This document shows positions 17,681 through 25,735 of a stretch of 64,000 nucleotides of DNA, piece by piece; the stretch's first letter is position 1; each line of letters starts with the position of its first letter. The DNA is taken from positions 186,001-250,000 of the forward strand of contig CBDCKA010000001.1 in the NCBI GenBank assembly GCA_965218055.1, written 5' to 3'. The notes beneath the pieces were generated by a model, which worked only from the letters and a program-made list of their open reading frames with translations, was not told where the DNA came from and did not search any database. The DNA comes from CBDBKE01 sp965218055. Its GTDB lineage: Bacteria > Acidobacteriota > Terriglobia > JAJPHL01 > JAPKYU01. Both the position numbers and the translations under genes were made by a program.

Positions 17681-18736
17681 ATGACGAAAGCCAATACTGG
17701 CTGGCTGCTGCTGGGAATATTGTGGCTGGCCTCCTTTGCGGTGGCGCAGGACACGGCCTGGGAGAAGCACTTCAAAGCCGGTACGGAAGCCTACCAGCAA
17801 GGCCAGTACGCCGAGGCTGAGAAACAACTCTTGGCTGCCCTCAAGGAGGCGGAAGCGTTTGGGGAGCTGGATGGGCGGCTGGTCTACAGCCTCAACGACC
17901 TAGCAGAACTCTACCGCGTCCGGAGCAGGTATACCGAAGCCGAGCCGCTCTACAGGCGGGCGCTGGCGATTTTGGAGAAGGGCCTGGGGCCCGACGAGCC
18001 CGACGTGGCCACCGCCCTTAACAACCTGGCGGCGCTTTGCGACGACCAGGGGAAATATGCCGAGGCCGAGCCGCTTTACCGCAGGGCGCTGACGATTTGG
18101 GAGAAGGCCCTGGGTCCGAACCACCCGGAGGTGGCCAAGACCCTCGACAACTACGCTGAGCTTCTACGGAAGACGAACAGGAAAGACGAGGCGGCCAAGC
18201 TGGAGGCCCGCGCCAAGGCCATCCGCGCCAAGCACGGCCAAGGGGCAGAAAGTCCCGAGACCGGCTCAGTCAGGACAACAGCTGTGAGTTCTGCACCGTC
18301 TGAAATTGACCCCGCTAAAGAAACTGATATTCGCCATCTCATGGAAGTGACGGGGGCCAAGAAGCAACTCAACCAGATGTTGCCATTCATGGCCAAGCGA
18401 ATGAAGCCACTCGCCGAGCAACTTATTATGCCTAGGCTTCCGCCCGATTTGCGTGACCCTCAGATACCAGAAAGATTCGTGCAGCGGTTCATCGAACGTT
18501 TCGACCCGGACGAGTTGATAAACCGAATAGTTCCTGTTTATGACAAGTACTACACGCACGAAGAAATCAAGGAGATAATCCACTTCTTTGAGACTCCATT
18601 GGGCAGGAAGTTCCTTGAGACCTCAGTACCGCTAATGCAGGAATCCATGACTGTTGGGCAACAGTATGGTGCGGAGCTTGGTCGCAAAGTCGGCGCAGAA
18701 ATTGCAGACGAAGTATTGAGCAAGCGTAAGAAGTAG
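17681..18736 (+). CDS. Secreted TPR (kinesin light chain-like) protein with C-terminal DUF2059
   Basis: A 351-residue protein with a signal peptide (TGWLLLGILWLASFAVAQ). Three to four 42-residue TPR units of the kinesin-light-chain type (AEPLYRRALAIxEKxLGPxxPxVA) lie at about 28-180. After a linker comes a DUF2059 domain (about 215-350: HLMEVTGAKKQLNQMLPFMAKRM ... YYTHEEIKEIIHFFETPLGRKF). TPR arrays mediate protein contacts, and DUF2059 is a periplasmic domain of unknown role. It is a paralogue of the genes at 20047 and 58899, which lack DUF2059. The ribosome-binding site AGGAG is 7 bp from the ATG. Confidence 0.85.
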   Translation: MTKANTGWLLLGILWLASFAVAQDTAWEKHFKAGTEAYQQGQYAEAEKQLLAALKEAEAFGELDGRLVYSLNDLAELYRVRSRYTEAEPLYRRALAILEKGLGPDEPDVATALNNLAALCDDQGKYAEAEPLYRRALTIWEKALGPNHPEVAKTLDNYAELLRKTNRKDEAAKLEARAKAIRAKHGQGAESPETGSVRTTAVSSAPSEIDPAKETDIRHLMEVTGAKKQLNQMLPFMAKRMKPLAEQLIMPRLPPDLRDPQIPERFVQRFIERFDPDELINRIVPVYDKYYTHEEIKEIIHFFETPLGRKFLETSVPLMQESMTVGQQYGAELGRKVGAEIADEVLSKRKK

Positions 18737-18788
18737 CTAGCCAGTCGCCCCCTTCCAAGTCGCTCCTCGTCATCACCAAGACAACGAA

Positions 18789-18868
18789 GCCGTCCGACCT
18801 TGCGAATCGGAGTACCATTCTCCCAAGGGGAGAATCGGCTGCCCTACCGTTTGCCGAAGGAGTCCTAG
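18789..18868 (+). promoter_or_regulatory. Shared leader, copy B (orphan)
   Basis: A second copy of the leader, with a perfect 8-bp stem hairpin ATTCTCCCAAGGGGAGAAT and the same AGGAGTCCTAGATG end. It is not followed by a TPR gene: the 88-codon frame after it (from 18869) has no recognisable protein and overlaps the ankyrin gene. I read it as a leader whose TPR gene was lost. The rest of 18737-19043 holds only the ribosome-binding site of the ankyrin gene. Confidence 0.6.
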
Positions 18869-19043
18869 ATGAGGCCTGTCCCAATGGTCCACGTCGTTTC
18901 AGGAGCTAGACAACTGGCTGACACCCTTAGTTGCAGCCGAAGAAGCTTGCAAGAATGCCCCGACAGCTTGATACCAGACTGGTCCCCTTGCTATCATCCA
19001 CAGCAAAAGCGGGATTTCCCACCCGCGCAATTGGAGGAACGTT

Positions 19044-19826
19044 ATGCGACACGCCTGCAAAGGCTTTCTGATTGTGACACTTCTGACCCCGCTGCTTCTT
19101 ATTGCAACTGGGTGCGGAAGCCCAAGCAGCCCTAGCGGGGAGGACTTCGTGACGGCAGCGGCAAACGGCGACACCGCCACCGTTCAGGCCTTACTCGACG
19201 CAGGCGTAGACGTAAATGCCACAAACAATGAAGAGGCGACGGCCTTGATGCTTGCGTCAGCCACCGGCCACGCCGATACGGTACAGGTCTTGCTTGATGC
19301 TGGCGCCGACGTCCAGGCCACCGACGAGATTGGCGTGACGGCATTGATGGCCGCGTCATGGGAGGGGCAAACGGCTACTGTGCAGGTCTTGCTCGACGCG
19401 GGCTCGAATATCCATGCGACGGTGGTTGAAGGGCAAGACAGTTTGCTCGGCATGACTGCCCTGATGTTCGCGGCAGACAGCGGCCACACTGAGGCCGTGG
19501 AGACTTTACTGGCCGCCGGCGCAGAGGTAAATACTCATGACAACGATGGTAGGACGGCATTGATAAGGGCGACAATAGGGGGCAAGCCGGCTACTGTGCA
19601 GGCCTTACTCGACGCAGGCGCAGACGTCAATGCCAAGAACAATGAGGGAGTGACGGCCTTGATGTGGGCGGCAGGCGTTGGCGGCACCGATGCCGTGCAG
19701 GTCCTGCTCGACGCGGGCGCAGATGTCAATGCCAAACACAAGTCGGGGACGGCCTTGGTGTGGGCGCAGAAGAAGGGGCACACCGAAGTGGTTGAAATAC
19801 TGAAGAAGGCCGGTGCCAAGAAATAG
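19044..19826 (+). CDS. Ankyrin-repeat lipoprotein
   Basis: A 260-residue predicted lipoprotein (signal with lipobox IATGC, Cys at about 24). It carries about seven 33-residue ankyrin repeats (xGxTALMxAxxxGxxxTVQxLLDAGADVxA) to the C-terminus. Ankyrin arrays bind other proteins, and a periplasmic location is inferred from the signal. A strong GGAGGAAC ribosome-binding site precedes the ATG. It sits between two leader copies, inside the block bounded by the amrS-end repeats. Confidence 0.88.
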   Translation: MRHACKGFLIVTLLTPLLLIATGCGSPSSPSGEDFVTAAANGDTATVQALLDAGVDVNATNNEEATALMLASATGHADTVQVLLDAGADVQATDEIGVTALMAASWEGQTATVQVLLDAGSNIHATVVEGQDSLLGMTALMFAADSGHTEAVETLLAAGAEVNTHDNDGRTALIRATIGGKPATVQALLDAGADVNAKNNEGVTALMWAAGVGGTDAVQVLLDAGADVNAKHKSGTALVWAQKKGHTEVVEILKKAGAKK

Positions 19827-19931
19827 TAAGAGGTTCCTTTTACTATCCGTTTTCTTATCCTGCCAGGCCTAAGCTAATTCCCATACCTCCAATGCTGCGG
19901 GTGCATGGAATCCCTGCTGACCACCAATGCG

Positions 19932-19964
19932 GGATAGGTCGCCACTAACAGGCTAGCATTTACC
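19932..19964 (+). repeat. Dispersed short repeat, copy a
   Basis: GGATAGGTCGCCACTAAC followed by AGGCTAGCATTTACC. Related sequences lie at 45716-45733 (half), 45791-45826 (half), 46442-46474 (minus) and 54644-54676. It immediately precedes leader copy C. The origin and role are unknown. Confidence 0.45.
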
Positions 19965-19968
19965 TATA

Positions 19969-20046
19969 GCCGTCCGGCCTTGCGAATCGGAGTATCATTC
20001 TTCCAGGGAGAATCGGCTGCCTTACCGTTTGCCGTAGGAGTCCTAG
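19969..20046 (+). promoter_or_regulatory. Shared leader, copy C
   Basis: A third copy of the leader (GCCGTCCGGCCTTGCGAATC, hairpin ATTCTTCC-A-GGGAGAAT with one G-T type pair, ATCGGCTGCC, GTAGGAGTCCTAG) directly in front of the TPR lipoprotein gene at 20047. Confidence 0.65.
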
Positions 20047-21165
20047 ATGACGAAATCCAAAACTGGCTGGCTGCTGCTCACGGTTTTGTTGCTGGCTCTC
20101 TGGCCCGGCTGCCGAATTATCCACGACGAAGCACGCTGGAAGAAGGCCGACGAGGCAGGCATGCAAGCTTTCATGAAGGCTTTGCAACCAGCTTCCGGTG
20201 CCGAAGCTCGCTACGCCGAGGCAGAGAGGCATTGGACGGCTGCCCTCAGGGAAGCGGAAAAGTTCGGAGGGCAAGACCGCCACCTGGCCTCTAGCCTCAA
20301 AAGCCCGGTGCTTCTGTACCACCGGCAGGGTAAGTATGCCAAGGCCGAGCCGCTCTTCCTGCGGGCCATCGCAATTGATGAGAAGGCATTCGGACCGGAG
20401 CACGGCCTCGTGGGAGAGAGCCTCTACAACCTGGCGGCGCTCTACCAGGACCAGGGTAAGTATGCCGAGGCCGAGCAGATTTACAAGCGGTTGTTGGCGG
20501 ATACGGAGAAGGTACTGGGCCTGGACGCTGTGGCGACTCCCCTCAACAGTCTGGCGGAGCTGTACCTCGCACAGGGCCGGTACGCCGAGGCGGAACCACT
20601 GTTGAAGCGGGCCATCGAGATTGAAGAGAAGGCCCGAGGCCCAGAATCTGTAGTTTTGACAACTTCCCTCGACAATCTGGCGGAGCTTTACCGCGCCCAG
20701 GGCAGGTACGCTGAAGCCGAGCCTCTTCTCAAGCGGGTGCTGGTGATTTGGGAGAAGTACAGGCCGGAGCATCCGAGTCCGGCTTTGGCACAGAGCCTTA
20801 CCAACCTAGCAACCCTGTACCGCGCTCAGAGCAAGTACGCCGACGCGGAGCCGCTCCTGCAAAGAGCCTTGGTGATTTGGGAGAAGGTGGCGGGGCCGGA
20901 CCATCCATTCGTTTCCGGAGGCCTCTACAACCTGGCGGCGTTCTACCAGGACCAGGGCAAGTACGACGAGGCCGAGCCCCTTTTCCGCCGGGCTCTGGCG
21001 ATTGATGAGAAAGCCCCGGGACCGGAACACCCAGACGCTGCAACCTCGCTAGAGAATTACGCTGACCTACTGCGGAAGACGAATCGTGATGCCGAGGCGG
21101 CCAAACTGGAGGCCCGCGCCAAAGCCATCTGGGCCAAGCACGCCGCACAAAACCCGCCGAAGTGA
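20047..21165 (+). CDS. TPR (kinesin light chain-like) lipoprotein
   Basis: A 372-residue paralogue of the protein at 17681. A signal with a possible lipobox (LALWPGC) precedes seven to eight 42-residue TPR units from about residue 50 to 350, including YAEAEPLLKRAIEIEEKARG. The C-terminal cap RKTNRDAEAAKLEARAKAIWAKH is shared by all paralogues in the window. There is no DUF2059 domain. The neighbouring repeats show high nucleotide identity among themselves, so unequal crossing-over probably changes repeat number. Confidence 0.85.
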   Translation: MTKSKTGWLLLTVLLLALWPGCRIIHDEARWKKADEAGMQAFMKALQPASGAEARYAEAERHWTAALREAEKFGGQDRHLASSLKSPVLLYHRQGKYAKAEPLFLRAIAIDEKAFGPEHGLVGESLYNLAALYQDQGKYAEAEQIYKRLLADTEKVLGLDAVATPLNSLAELYLAQGRYAEAEPLLKRAIEIEEKARGPESVVLTTSLDNLAELYRAQGRYAEAEPLLKRVLVIWEKYRPEHPSPALAQSLTNLATLYRAQSKYADAEPLLQRALVIWEKVAGPDHPFVSGGLYNLAAFYQDQGKYDEAEPLFRRALAIDEKAPGPEHPDAATSLENYADLLRKTNRDAEAAKLEARAKAIWAKHAAQNPPK

Positions 21166-21180
21166 CCTGGGGCGTTGCCA

Positions 21181-21225
21181 CCGCCCTCAGATCGCCGACC
21201 GCCCCTCCTGCCGGTTCTCCAGTAA
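21181..21225 (+). repeat. Direct repeat copy 2 of the amrS 3' end
   Basis: CCGCCCTCAGATCGCCGACC...CTCCAGTAA lies 15 bp after the TPR gene stop and matches the coding end of amrS (17535-17580) almost exactly, although no amrS body is present here. The sequence from 21226 to 21371 shows no gene. Confidence 0.75.
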
Positions 21226-21371
21226 GCGTGTGCAGTGGCTCCGGCGATGCGAGCGGACCCCCACGCGTATCTGTTGCAGAGCGGCTGCCCCGGTGCCGCC
21301 GCCTGAGGCTTCACCTAGGAAAGTGAAGAATTGGGACCAGAAGTGCGGACAGCGGGTGAAGGGAAGCCTGT

Positions 21372-22676
21372 CTATCGGCGCAGCTCGGCGCTGAGAGCCT
21401 GGGGACCACGCGCCTGGTAGAACCGCAACAGGCGGATCATCTCCGGGGAAGGAGGCACCACGCCTCCCAGTCCAGCCGCCTCCAAGGCAGCCCGCCCCGG
21501 AACCCAGATTCCGCCATCGCTAAATTCGACGGCGCGCAAATAGACACGGCCGGAAAGGAGGGGTGCGCCCGAGCCGATCTCCAGCACCGTCGAATCACTC
21601 CACTCGAGGGACCCGCCCGGCGGCAAGACGAGGGCGCGATTTGCCGACGCTCTGCCAGAACCAGAACCGGAACCGGAGCCAGAAATGGTGGCAGCACGAG
21701 ACTCTGTCCCCGAAGCGCCGTCGAACAGCCAGGCAACCTGGAAGTCGACAATCCCGGTCCGGGCCCGGCTGCGCACCTCAAGTTCGGGGTCGACCAACCC
21801 CGATTGCGAGCCGGATTCAAAAACCCCGGCCCGCGCCCGGACAATCTCCAAAGGCGCATCAGGAAAGTGCACGACCTGGAAATCCGCCTGCTCAGCCAGA
21901 GCGCGGGCGCGGTCAGCCGCGATCCCGGCCAACACGCGGGGGTTGCCCCGTGCCGAACCGGGCCCCGGCCCGGCCGCCTGGCGGGCCCATTTCTCCAGCA
22001 GCGGAATCAGGCGCGGTAATCCTGCCCTCTGTAACATGCCGTGCAGGTAGCGGCGGTCGCGGGCAGACTCGGCCTGATTAATCCGCATGGTGCTGAGCAC
22101 CCGCATCCGGTCGGGGCCGTAGGCGGAACCATCGGCAAACAGCACCGAATCCAGCCGCAGGCGAACTGAGGTGGGCAGGTCCACCGGACGCGTTCGCGAG
22201 CTGCGCGGAGGCAGCTCAATTTCCACACGCATCCGTGCAGGCACGGCGTAGGTTTCGCCGGGTGCCAGCCGAATCCCGGACACAGCGTTCAAACCTCCCG
22301 CGCCTGGAGTACTGAAACCGTAGCTCAGGGCCAGTGCCAGCCCCTCGATGGGCTTGGGTGAGCGGTTGCGCACGACCAGCCGCAGGTCTAGGTCCATCAG
22401 CATGCCTTGCTCGCTACGGGTGATGTGGCTGGAGCCGTAGTCCAGATGAACCAATTCCAGCGGCGAAGACGCTGGGAGAACGATGCGTACAAAGCTGCGC
22501 GGGTCAATCGCGGACCGCCTGAGCGACGGGTGCGCGAACGGCGAACGTGTGTCCCGCTCTAGTTGCGCCAGCTCTTGCGCCAGAAGCACAGCCGGGGCTG
22601 CCAGCAGTATCATCAGCGAGACGCACGCGAAGCGGGCCCATCGAAGCCGGCAACGGGGGTGGCAACGGGTGCTCAC
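21372..22676 (-). CDS. Hypothetical exported protein, third gene of the ECF sigma operon
   Basis: A 434-residue protein with an N-terminal signal or anchor (FACVSLMILLAAPAVLLAQE). It has a beta-rich middle part (LRLVVRNRSPKPIEGLALAL, RMRVEIELPP) and a Gly/Ser repeat near residue 340 (SGSGSGSGSG). I recognise no domain. I chose GTG 22676, which overlaps the anti-sigma stop as GTGA, so the genes are probably co-translated. The frame is open further upstream, but that part only mirrors the anti-sigma gene. The operon context suggests an envelope protein controlled by or linked to the sigma factor. Confidence 0.7.
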   Translation of the reverse strand: MSTRCHPRCRLRWARFACVSLMILLAAPAVLLAQELAQLERDTRSPFAHPSLRRSAIDPRSFVRIVLPASSPLELVHLDYGSSHITRSEQGMLMDLDLRLVVRNRSPKPIEGLALALSYGFSTPGAGGLNAVSGIRLAPGETYAVPARMRVEIELPPRSSRTRPVDLPTSVRLRLDSVLFADGSAYGPDRMRVLSTMRINQAESARDRRYLHGMLQRAGLPRLIPLLEKWARQAAGPGPGSARGNPRVLAGIAADRARALAEQADFQVVHFPDAPLEIVRARAGVFESGSQSGLVDPELEVRSRARTGIVDFQVAWLFDGASGTESRAATISGSGSGSGSGRASANRALVLPPGGSLEWSDSTVLEIGSGAPLLSGRVYLRAVEFSDGGIWVPGRAALEAAGLGGVVPPSPEMIRLLRFYQARGPQALSAELRR

Positions 22677-23215
22677 CTTGAGCCCTCCAGCGAGACGCGG
22701 GTAATAGTTATGGCGCCGGTTTCCGGGTCGGCATAGGAAATGCCGAGTGCTCCTGCGCCAGCCGACACTTCCACCCGCCCACGGCGCTGCCCGGTATAGA
22801 GCACCAGGAGCTGGCGGCCCTGCGGACCGATCAACTCGCCCACAATTGCCTCGGGGCTGGCGGAGGCCTGGTACTCCAGCCGGTGAGGCAACGGGGCCCG
22901 TTGTCCAACGAGCAGCACTGCCAGGCAAATCAGCGCCAGCAGAGCCGCGGCCGGCGCCAGCCGCAGTGGCATCCCCAAGGCGTGGTGCGGCTCCCGCGCC
23001 GGGGCGGCCACAATCCTGGCCGCCAGCCACTCGGGCACTTCCGGGGTGCTGTCACCGAGCCACCATAGCTCGCGGGAAACCTCCCCGTAAGCCTGGGCCT
23101 GCTCAGAACAAGCGGGGCACCGCCGCAGATGACGCTCTACCAGGTAGCGTTTCCAGCCTGGCAGGTCGCCGGCTTTCACCAGGGCGAGATCGAATTCGGA
23201 GGGATGGAAGATCAC
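22673..23215 (-). CDS. Anti-sigma factor, zinc-finger type
   Basis: A 180-residue single-pass membrane protein. The N-terminal cytoplasmic part carries the ZAS-type VERHLRRCPACSEQ motif (HxxxCxxC). One TM segment lies at about 85-103 (LAPAAALLALICLAVLLVG). A periplasmic beta-rich part follows. Such proteins hold the cognate ECF sigma factor inactive. The gene follows the sigma factor gene by 9 bp on the minus strand and overlaps the next gene by 4 bp. Confidence 0.85.
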   Translation of the reverse strand: MIFHPSEFDLALVKAGDLPGWKRYLVERHLRRCPACSEQAQAYGEVSRELWWLGDSTPEVPEWLAARIVAAPAREPHHALGMPLRLAPAAALLALICLAVLLVGQRAPLPHRLEYQASASPEAIVGELIGPQGRQLLVLYTGQRRGRVEVSAGAGALGISYADPETGAITITRVSLEGSR

Positions 23216-23224
23216 AAAAATCTC

Positions 23225-23860
23225 CTATGTTTCCTGTGCCACCCGAGCTTGCGTCTTTTCGAGGACGCGGCGGAGCTTGATCCGCGCGCTGGCAATGTGG
23301 GTGCGCACGGTAATCTGGGAACACCCCAGGGCGCTAGCTACCTCAGCTCCGCTGAGACCCTCCAGGTCCCGCAGCACGATGGCTGCTCGTTCCTTGGGAC
23401 TCAGCACCCGGAGGGCTTCATGCAGGCGCTGCTCCCTCTGCTTCCAGACCAGTTGCTGTTCGGGCGAGGGCGTGAGCGATGCGGGCTCCACTCCTTCGCC
23501 CCACGGCTCAGTCCGGCGCTCGGCGGTGCGTCCACGCTGGAAGTCGATGGCTGTGTTCGACGCGATCCGCAGCAGCCAGGGCAGCGCCCGATCCGGGTCG
23601 CGCAACTGGTGCCGGCGCTGGAAGGCTTTGAGAAACACTTCCTGGGCCAAGTCCTGAGCATCGGCGTGGTTGCCGACCATCCGGTACAGCAGGGCAAAGA
23701 CGCGACGCAGGTGGTCCCGAACCAGCTCGGAAAACCACTTTGGGGAATCGGTCGCAGAGACGGCGCTGGACCGTCGGGCCTCCGCAACGGCGCCCGGCGC
23801 CAGCCTGCCCGCCAGCGTCTCCCCTGCTGTCGCCATCTCTCTCTGTTTAGGACGGTCCAT
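23225..23860 (-). CDS. ECF-family RNA polymerase sigma factor
   Basis: A 211-residue sigma-70-like factor. Region 2 contains VFALLYRMVGNHADAQDLAQEVFLKAF and ALPWLLRIASNTAIDFQR. Region 4 contains LSPKERAAIVLRDLEGLSGAEVA and SQITVRTHIASARIKLRR. The N-terminal ~40 residues are a poorly conserved extension, and a later start near the ATG at residue 9 is possible. It heads a three-gene minus-strand operon with its anti-sigma factor. The 185 bp upstream (23861-24045) show no gene. Confidence 0.92.
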   Translation of the reverse strand: MDRPKQREMATAGETLAGRLAPGAVAEARRSSAVSATDSPKWFSELVRDHLRRVFALLYRMVGNHADAQDLAQEVFLKAFQRRHQLRDPDRALPWLLRIASNTAIDFQRGRTAERRTEPWGEGVEPASLTPSPEQQLVWKQREQRLHEALRVLSPKERAAIVLRDLEGLSGAEVASALGCSQITVRTHIASARIKLRRVLEKTQARVAQET

Positions 23861-24045
23861 TCGGGGAAACCGTTCAGACCGATTATCTCATTAACCGGGC
23901 TCGGGGTTCGCACCCGGGACCCCCGGGGCAGCATAGGCATCAATAGAGATGACGCGCGTCGGGCACTCGGTTGCACGGGCCGAGGACTGGGCCGACGACT
24001 GGACCGGGGACTGGAGAAGCCTCGTGAAGTGGGAAGGCGTGTCAA

Positions 24046-24957
24046 TCACGCCTGGGGGCTCACCAGGAATGGCCTGAGAACCTCGGAGACCACCGGACTG
24101 GAAGGATGCAAGCGGACCTTCCCGTCCGGGCCGAGAACGTAGGGGTAGCCGGACGGGTCCACCGGCACGCGCCGCAGCATTCCGGCGCCAACCATTTCGG
24201 CCACCGAACTCGGAAGCCGGCCAAAGTGACTGTTGAAGTCCGCTGTCAGCTTCTCCAATTGTTCGGCATCCTCTTCCGCCTTCAAGCCACTCAAGTGGTC
24301 CAAGGCATTCTTGCGAATGTTAGGGTCCTTGGTGGATTCGTAAATTTCCCGCCAAAGGAAGCGGGAGGTTTCCCGCGAGCCTCCCTCCTGGGCAATCTTG
24401 GCCGCCATCACCCTCATCCAGTCGCGTGCCTGGGGATGCTTGCTTCCCTGTCGGTAGGCTTGGGAGGCTTTTTCGTAATCTTTCATGTCCCAGTAATAGA
24501 TGAAGCCGAGGTCGTGCCACAGGCGCCAGTCGTCGGGGTTGGCGACGATGCCCCGGAGGATCAAGGCCACTGCCAAATCGGGACGCCCGGCCCCCCGGGG
24601 GGGCGGCTCCGCCAGAAACATGGCGCCGAACTTGTAAGCAACCAGTAAGTTCGGGTCGAGCGACGTGGTCAGGTCGAGCAGAGGGGATAACAGCTCGAAG
24701 TTCGGGTCGCGGTCGCGCTGCTTGCCACCGTAGTACTGCACGGCTCGCGTCCAATAGAGGTTGGCCAGCAGCGAGTCGTAGCCCAGACTCAACTTCTTCA
24801 GCAGCCCGCGCGAACGCAGAAGCAATACCTCCTCCTGCTTCTGCACAGTCTGTGTCTGCTCCTCAATGTGTAGCTGAAGCGGATACACCGCCACCAGCAG
24901 AACCGGCAGGGCCAGCACGGCGATCCAGATTTGTCCTGTGCGCCCGCTAATGCTCAT
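24046..24957 (-). CDS. Membrane-anchored TPR-like protein, ABC operon member
   Basis: A 303-residue protein with an N-terminal TM helix (IWIAVLALPVLLVAVYPLQL), then helical repeats (LSLGYDSLLANLYWTRAVQYYG, DWRLWHDLGFIYYWDMKDYEKASQAYRQGS) resembling TPR. The C-terminal segment MLRRVPVDPSGYPYVLGPDGKVRL resembles the end of many pseudopilin or processing proteins. The start ATG 24957 sits 2 bp after the permease stop. It is probably a periplasmic accessory of the exporter. Function unknown. Confidence 0.72.
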   Translation of the reverse strand: MSISGRTGQIWIAVLALPVLLVAVYPLQLHIEEQTQTVQKQEEVLLLRSRGLLKKLSLGYDSLLANLYWTRAVQYYGGKQRDRDPNFELLSPLLDLTTSLDPNLLVAYKFGAMFLAEPPPRGAGRPDLAVALILRGIVANPDDWRLWHDLGFIYYWDMKDYEKASQAYRQGSKHPQARDWMRVMAAKIAQEGGSRETSRFLWREIYESTKDPNIRKNALDHLSGLKAEEDAEQLEKLTADFNSHFGRLPSSVAEMVGAGMLRRVPVDPSGYPYVLGPDGKVRLHPSSPVVSEVLRPFLVSPQA

Positions 24958-24959
24958 TG

Positions 24960-25733
24960 TCACTTCAGGTTGCGGTTGGAGAAGATCGCCGAAGCGGCCA
25001 GCAACGCCACGCTGATGTACAGAGCGGCGTAGCACGTATTCAGCAGCACCAGCGACATGGGGATGGGCCGTCCGTGGGCAGCGGCGGCAATGGCATTGAA
25101 ATTGCCGAAATTCGGCAGCAGGTAGTACAGCACTACCGTGAGCCTCTCCAGCAAGGGATTCTCGGTCATGGCGCCGAAGGTCCGGATGTCTTGGGCAAAC
25201 AGCCCGGTGAGGTACACACTCAGGGTGAACAAAGTGGACAGCAGCGGCGTCGAAAAACAGGAAAACAGCAGGGCCAGCGCCGTTACCAGCGCCAGCTTGA
25301 GCAAAATGAAGTAGATGGCTACCAGCACGTGGAAGTCGCTGCGGGGGAAAACGCGTGTGACGTAAAACAGCGCTGCTGCCAGTCCCAAAGTCATGAGCGC
25401 CGTATTGACCGTCAGGGTCAACAGCAGGCCGGCATACTTGCCCAACAGGAATTCCCAGCGGCGGATCGGCTTGGAGAGCAACGCGTAGAGAGTGAACTTG
25501 TCGATCTCTTTGTAGACCAACCCTACCCCGATAAACACGGCCATCATCAGGCCGAACACCGAGATGGCCGTCAGCCCGAGGTTGACGATCACCAGGCGCT
25601 CGAGGCCGATCGAGATCTGGCCTACCAGCACGGCGGCAGCAATCATCAGCAGTGCGAAAAAGATCAGGTTGTAGAGCACGCGGTCGCGCACCGCTTCGCG
25701 AAAGGTATTGACCGCAACCACCCAGCTCAACAT
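24960..25733 (-). CDS. ABC-2 type transporter permease
   Basis: A 257-residue membrane protein with about six hydrophobic segments. It starts WVVAVNTFREAVRDRVLYNLIFFALLMI, a hallmark of ABC-2 permeases, and continues VFIGVGLVYKEIDKFTLYALLSKPIRRWEFLLGKYAG. It overlaps neither gene but is separated by 2 bp on each side, so it forms a tight operon with the ATPase at 25736 and the TPR-like gene at 24046. The exported substrate cannot be inferred. Confidence 0.9.
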   Translation of the reverse strand: MLSWVVAVNTFREAVRDRVLYNLIFFALLMIAAAVLVGQISIGLERLVIVNLGLTAISVFGLMMAVFIGVGLVYKEIDKFTLYALLSKPIRRWEFLLGKYAGLLLTLTVNTALMTLGLAAALFYVTRVFPRSDFHVLVAIYFILLKLALVTALALLFSCFSTPLLSTLFTLSVYLTGLFAQDIRTFGAMTENPLLERLTVVLYYLLPNFGNFNAIAAAAHGRPIPMSLVLLNTCYAALYISVALLAASAIFSNRNLK

Positions 25734-25735
25734 GC

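Noticed and set aside
18869..19135. 88-codon frame after leader copy B
   Set aside because: Composition is not protein-like and it overlaps the well-supported ankyrin gene.
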